A stretch of DNA of 27,955 nucleotides from Brachyspira pilosicoli. Lineage in GTDB: Bacteria; Spirochaetota; Brachyspiria; Brachyspirales; Brachyspiraceae. The notes beneath the pieces were generated by a model that was given only the letters and a program-made list of their open reading frames with translations, did not search any database and had not been told where the DNA came from. The first letter of the stretch is position 1, and each line of letters opens with the position of its first letter. The DNA lies in NCBI RefSeq assembly GCF_019402445.1, contig NZ_SRZM01000043.1, positions 1 through 27,955 of the forward strand. Reading direction: 5' to 3'. Both the position numbers and the translations under genes were made by a program. Shown here piece after piece: positions 24,592 through 27,955 of this stretch.

Positions 24592-24699
24592 GTTTTAAGC
24601 AAATTCTTTTGTATCCTTAAATTGATACAATATATTTTATAACCTTCATTTAATTAAACTGTTTTGGCACCTTTACAATAGTAGGGGTGCTCATTTTTT
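24569..24699 (+). ncRNA. candidate small RNA or attenuated leader, about 130 nt
   Basis: Defined by a promoter on the left and a strong terminator on the right, with no convincing coding frame between. Internal structure includes a hairpin TTGTATC (24609-24615) with GATACAA (24624-24630), loop of eight. The RNA ends before a separate promoter for the RNase R gene, so it seems an independent unit and not simply the rnr leader. A 19-codon frame (ATG 24583 to TAA 24640-24642) lacks a ribosome-binding site. It shows no signature I know for 6S, SRP, RNase P or tmRNA. It could also be the remains of a decayed gene's control region. Confidence 0.5.
24666..24699 (+). terminator. rho-independent terminator of the small RNA unit
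   Basis: The 5' arm 24666-24676 and 3' arm 24681-24691 form eleven pairs (three of them G-U) around an AATA loop, followed by CA and six T residues. It is the clearest terminator in the right half of the window. Confidence 0.88.
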
Positions 24700-24735
24700 A
24701 TCAACATCAAACAACACTAGGGCAAAAACATCTAT

Positions 24736-24763
24736 TTGACATTATCTCTTTTACTGCTATAAT
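24736..24763 (+). promoter_or_regulatory. promoter of the RNase R gene
   Basis: TTGACA at 24736-24741, 16-base spacer, TATAAT at 24758-24763, both perfect. The -10 box ends only nine bases before ATG 24773, so the predicted transcript starts at or within a few bases of the start codon. Confidence 0.8.
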
Positions 24764-24772
24764 AAAAATATT

Positions 24773-26752
24773 ATGAAAGTGATTAAATTGTTAAGAAGAA
24801 TAGATAAAAAAGGTCAATTAAGCATAAAAGACTATAAAGCTGAATATGTTGAAAACAAAAAAGATAAATTAAGATTTGATAAAATGCTCCATAAGGCTAG
24901 TTCTATGGGGCTTATCATGAAGAAAGGTGATGTATTAAAACTCACAAAAGAAGGAAAATATTATCTAGATTCAAGTAATAATGAAAGAGATGAAAGACAA
25001 AGTTCAAAAAAACAAGAGTTAAAAAAAGGCTACCCACAAAAAACATCCAAAAAAGAAAACAGCACTAAAACTAATATTATAGAAAAACCAGATATAAAAG
25101 TTGAAATAAATAATGCAAAAAAAGATGCTGAGATAGTAGCTAATGCATATAATATACCTACTGATTTTCCAAAGAAATGTCTTGAAGAGGCTAAACTACT
25201 TCCAAATAGTATGGAAAATGTTGGGCTTGAGTTTGACAGAATAGATTTAAGAGATATAAGAACTGTAACAATAGACGGAGCAGATTCTAAAGATTTTGAT
25301 GATGCTATAAGTGTAGAGAAATTAAATGATGGATACAAAATAGGCGTGCATATTGCTGATGTAAGTTTTTTTGTAGCTGAGGGTTCGGCATTAGATAGGG
25401 AAGCTAGAAAGAGAGGAAATAGCGTTTATTTAATTGATACAGTATATCCAATGTTTCCACATGAGCTTTCAAATGGAATATGTTCACTTAATGAAGGTGT
25501 GAGCAGATTCACAATGACAGTGTTTATCACAATAGATAATAAAGGAAATATAAAAGAAAGTACTTTTCATAAAAGCGTTATAAAATCAAGCAGAAGATTA
25601 ACCTATGATTATGCACAAGATGTTTTGGACGGCATAGAACAAGATGAAGATTGGCTATTAGAACTTTTAAAAAATGCTGATGACATAAAAAAAATACTTC
25701 TTCAAAAAAGAATAGATAATGGAAGTATAGAGTTTAACCTTAATGAAACACAAATAATATTAGATAAAGGCGGAAACCCAAAAGACTTTTTTATAGGTGA
25801 GAGAAAAGAGACTCATAAGATAATAGAAGAGTTTATGCTTCTTGCAAACTGCGAGGTTGCTAAGAGATTAAAAAATATAAAGGGTGCCATTTATAGAGTA
25901 CATGACAGTCCAGATTCTGAAAAGCTAGATACATTTAGAAGAATAGCATTCAACAGAGGCTACAGACTTACAAGCGACAATGAAGGCAATTTGGATTTTC
26001 ATTCATTTATAGAATCCATTATTGGAAAGCCCGATGAAAAACTTCTTCTCACCCTACTCTTACGCTCTATGAAACAGGCTATATATGATATCAATAATAT
26101 AGGGCATTTCGGTCTTGGCTTTGAATATTATACTCACTTCACTTCGCCTATAAGAAGATATACTGACTTACTTACACATAGACTTTTAAAACTATCATTA
26201 GAAGGTACTCAAAATATGAAACCTTCTATGCAAAAGATGTTTGATAATTGTGCTAAATGGTGCTCTAAAACAGAGAGAGTTGCTGTGGAATGCGAGAGAA
26301 GTTTATATAAAGTAAAAGCTGCGAGGTTTATGAAAGAGAAAGTAGGCAAAGAATACAACGGCATCATAAGCGGCATTACTAAATTTGGTATATTTGTTGA
26401 AATAGAAGATAGAGGAATAGAGGGCTTAATAAGATATGCAGATTTAAGACATCATTATCATTATGATGAAAATGAGCAAGCGGCCTACAGCAATGAAGAA
26501 GCTAAATGGTATACTCTTGGAGATAAAATAAGAATAGTTGTTCATAGGGTAAATATAGAAGAGCTATTTATAGACTTTTTGCCTGCAACCGAATTTGATA
26601 ATGCATTAGATGACAGAGATATAATAGACAGCAGAGATTTTTTAAAGAAGAAGAAAGGCAGTAAGAATAAAAAAGAAATATACTCAAGAAAATCTAAACC
26701 TTTTAAAAACAAAAGCAGAAAAGAAAAAAAGAAATCTAAAAAGAAAAGATAA
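24773..26752 (+). CDS. rnr: RNase R-type 3'-5' exoribonuclease lacking cold-shock domains
   Basis: Processive 3'-5' exoribonuclease of the RNase II/R family. Residues 1-66 form a winged-helix domain as in RNase R. Residues 67-115 are a Lys/Ser-rich linker. The RNB catalytic domain (about 150-480) has IDGADSKDFDDA with Asp168, Asp174, Asp176 and Asp177 at the spacing of the RNase II active site. The S1 RNA-binding domain is at about 525-605, and a very basic tail ends the protein (from 622). The two cold-shock domains normally between the winged helix and RNB are not visible, which explains 659 residues against about 810 in E. coli. ATG 24773 has no ribosome-binding site and almost no leader. 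Confidence 0.93.
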   Translation: MKVIKLLRRIDKKGQLSIKDYKAEYVENKKDKLRFDKMLHKASSMGLIMKKGDVLKLTKEGKYYLDSSNNERDERQSSKKQELKKGYPQKTSKKENSTKTNIIEKPDIKVEINNAKKDAEIVANAYNIPTDFPKKCLEEAKLLPNSMENVGLEFDRIDLRDIRTVTIDGADSKDFDDAISVEKLNDGYKIGVHIADVSFFVAEGSALDREARKRGNSVYLIDTVYPMFPHELSNGICSLNEGVSRFTMTVFITIDNKGNIKESTFHKSVIKSSRRLTYDYAQDVLDGIEQDEDWLLELLKNADDIKKILLQKRIDNGSIEFNLNETQIILDKGGNPKDFFIGERKETHKIIEEFMLLANCEVAKRLKNIKGAIYRVHDSPDSEKLDTFRRIAFNRGYRLTSDNEGNLDFHSFIESIIGKPDEKLLLTLLLRSMKQAIYDINNIGHFGLGFEYYTHFTSPIRRYTDLLTHRLLKLSLEGTQNMKPSMQKMFDNCAKWCSKTERVAVECERSLYKVKAARFMKEKVGKEYNGIISGITKFGIFVEIEDRGIEGLIRYADLRHHYHYDENEQAAYSNEEAKWYTLGDKIRIVVHRVNIEELFIDFLPATEFDNALDDRDIIDSRDFLKKKKGSKNKKEIYSRKSKPFKNKSRKEKKKSKKKR

Positions 26753-26775
26753 CACTTGATTGCTATTTATAATTA

Positions 26776-26804
26776 TTGACAATGAATATTTTTCAATATA
26801 CAAT
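26776..26804 (+). promoter_or_regulatory. promoter of the ankyrin lipoprotein gene
   Basis: TTGACA at 26776-26781, 17-base spacer, TACAAT at 26799-26804. It is bracketed by an inverted pair, TTGATTG (26756-26762) and CAATCAA (26801-26807), the second overlapping the -10 box. No separate rnr terminator was seen in the 82-base gap. Confidence 0.7.
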
Positions 26805-26834
26805 CAAATTGCTTTTAAGATATAGGGGGTATAT

Positions 26835-27955
26835 ATGAAAAATATTATTTCCATTATTTCTATTTTTGTTTTAATAGCCTGCAGCGACGGTAACAGCGGC
26901 AATACTAAACAAACAGAAAATACTCAAACTAATCAAACTCAAACAAATGAACAAGTATATATTAATCCAACAACTACAAATACTAATGAATATGTTCAAG
27001 TTACAAAAATGTATCCTATGTATTCTCAGACTTTCTTTTTAGCTGTACAATATAATAACATAGAAGGAGTTAAATCATATTTAGCTAAAGGAGCAAATCC
27101 AAATGCTCAAGATGAATACGGTTTTACAGCATTAATGTACGCTGCTTTAATGGGATATGATGATATAGCAAAATTACTTATAGAAGAAGGTACTGATGTC
27201 AATATTAAAGATAATGCAGGTGCTACAGCATTAATGTATGCTGCTAGAGATACAAATTATGAAATGGTTGAATTTTTATTAAAAAATGGTGCTGATGTAA
27301 ACATTAGAGATGCATCAGGAGAAACTGCATTATATTATAGTATTAAGCATGATAGTTTCGGGCAAGAAAATGCTATAAAAATACTTAATTTATTAATAAA
27401 ATACGGTGCTGATGTAAATACTAAAAACGATGAAGGAACATCTCTCCTTGATGTATCCTATAGAATTTCAGAATCTTTTGATAAAAATAAAGAAATGTTT
27501 AAAATATTAGTTGAAAATGGTTTTGATTTAGAGTCAAGAATAAAGACGGGTAGATCTGATTATGATTATACTCCTTTAATGATAGCAGCTTTAAGAAATG
27601 ATTATGATATGGTTAAATATTTACTTGATAAAGGTGCCAATCCTAATACAGCAAATAATGAAAAGAAAACTGCTTTAACGATTGCTAATGATTATGGAAA
27701 ATTTGATATTTCAAAATTACTTATACAACAAGGTGCAAATATAAACACACAAGATGAACACGGTCTTACAGCATTAATGAACGCTGCTATGATAGGAGAC
27801 TATGAAATGGTTAAATTTTTATTAGAAAATGGTGCTGATGCAAATACTAAAGACAATTATGGAAACACTGTATTATATCATAATATTCGCTATTGTCATT
27901 ACGAAGAAGAAGGACTAGAAGATGCTAAAAAAATATTTAATTTATTAATAAAATA
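26835..27955 (+). CDS. ankyrin-repeat lipoprotein (3' end outside window)
   Basis: Exported lipoprotein with ankyrin repeats; 373 codons are present before the window ends. MKN, a hydrophobic stretch and the lipobox LIAC place the acylated Cys at residue 16. A Thr/Gln/Asn-rich tether spans about 18-55. From residue 64 on there are at least eight ankyrin-type units, with repeated GxTALMYAA and (V/I)xxLLxxGADVN patterns. The DNA of three units is strikingly similar (ACAGCATTAATG near 27126, 27226 and 27766), pointing to internal duplication. ATG 26835 follows AGGGGG. Ankyrin repeats bind proteins, and as a lipoprotein it should lie in the periplasm or on the cell surface; the partner is unknown. 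Confidence 0.92.
   Translation, partial: MKNIISIISIFVLIACSDGNSGNTKQTENTQTNQTQTNEQVYINPTTTNTNEYVQVTKMYPMYSQTFFLAVQYNNIEGVKSYLAKGANPNAQDEYGFTALMYAALMGYDDIAKLLIEEGTDVNIKDNAGATALMYAARDTNYEMVEFLLKNGADVNIRDASGETALYYSIKHDSFGQENAIKILNLLIKYGADVNTKNDEGTSLLDVSYRISESFDKNKEMFKILVENGFDLESRIKTGRSDYDYTPLMIAALRNDYDMVKYLLDKGANPNTANNEKKTALTIANDYGKFDISKLLIQQGANINTQDEHGLTALMNAAMIGDYEMVKFLLENGADANTKDNYGNTVLYHNIRYCHYEEEGLEDAKKIFNLLIK

Noticed and set aside
24583..24642. 19-codon hydrophobic frame inside the candidate small RNA
   Set aside because: No ribosome-binding site and no run of a single amino acid that would mark a classical attenuator leader; kept only as a possibility in the RNA entry.

Overview
The window is very AT-rich, with A/T-heavy third positions, Asn/Lys/Ile-rich proteins and near-consensus TTGACA/TATAAT promoters. 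It looks like a chromosomal segment of a Gram-negative-type anaerobic spirochaete, most likely Brachyspira. The support is the gene set: lipid A-type acyltransferase, KpsF/KdsD isomerase, lipoproteins, FabV, a superoxide dismutase/rubrerythrin pair, and ankyrin lipoproteins. Genus assignment is inference; no rRNA gene is present.

Left part (1-5800, minus strand): an envelope-directed run read right to left. It comprises an LPP20-like lipoprotein, a short-chain dehydrogenase, an unknown helical protein, an LpxL/HtrB-type acyltransferase with a TTG start, and a DegP/HtrA protease cut by the window edge. A divergent promoter region (about 5664-5885) leads right into a TrkA-type K+ channel regulator and a DUF2905 membrane protein. 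Then come an FkbM methyltransferase (-), the enoyl reductase FabV (+) with a clear terminator, and a RarD-type permease (-).

Middle (10180-14000, minus strand): superoxide dismutase and rubrerythrin form a two-gene oxidative-defence operon with its own promoter and terminator. Next are an exported protein and an enlarged DNA polymerase III delta' subunit.

Plus-strand operon (14058-20776): eight tightly packed genes. They are a tail-anchored coiled-coil protein built of 69-residue repeats, RNase HII, a YlqG/FliK-C-like protein, a free-standing FlhB C-terminal domain (FlhX/YlqH-like), an HD-GYP protein that has lost several metal ligands, YraN, a 42-residue ORF, and a KdsD-type isomerase. The rnhB-ylqG-ylqH order is the one I recall from Bacillus subtilis.

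Right part (20773-27955): a leucine-rich protein and cardiolipin synthase (-); a 437-base intergenic region holding a GC-rich island unlike its surroundings; a DUF4261-like gene behind a perfect-consensus promoter; and a promoter-operator-terminator unit that appears to encode an RNA of about 130 nt. After these come an RNase R without cold-shock domains, whose start codon lies only 9 nt after its -10 box, and an ankyrin-repeat lipoprotein that runs off the end.

No CRISPR array, transposase, phage gene, tRNA or rRNA was seen. The best candidates for something undescribed are the small-RNA unit at 24535-24699, the detached FliK-C/FlhB-C pair followed by a degenerate HD-GYP protein, and the GC-rich island at 23360-23490.
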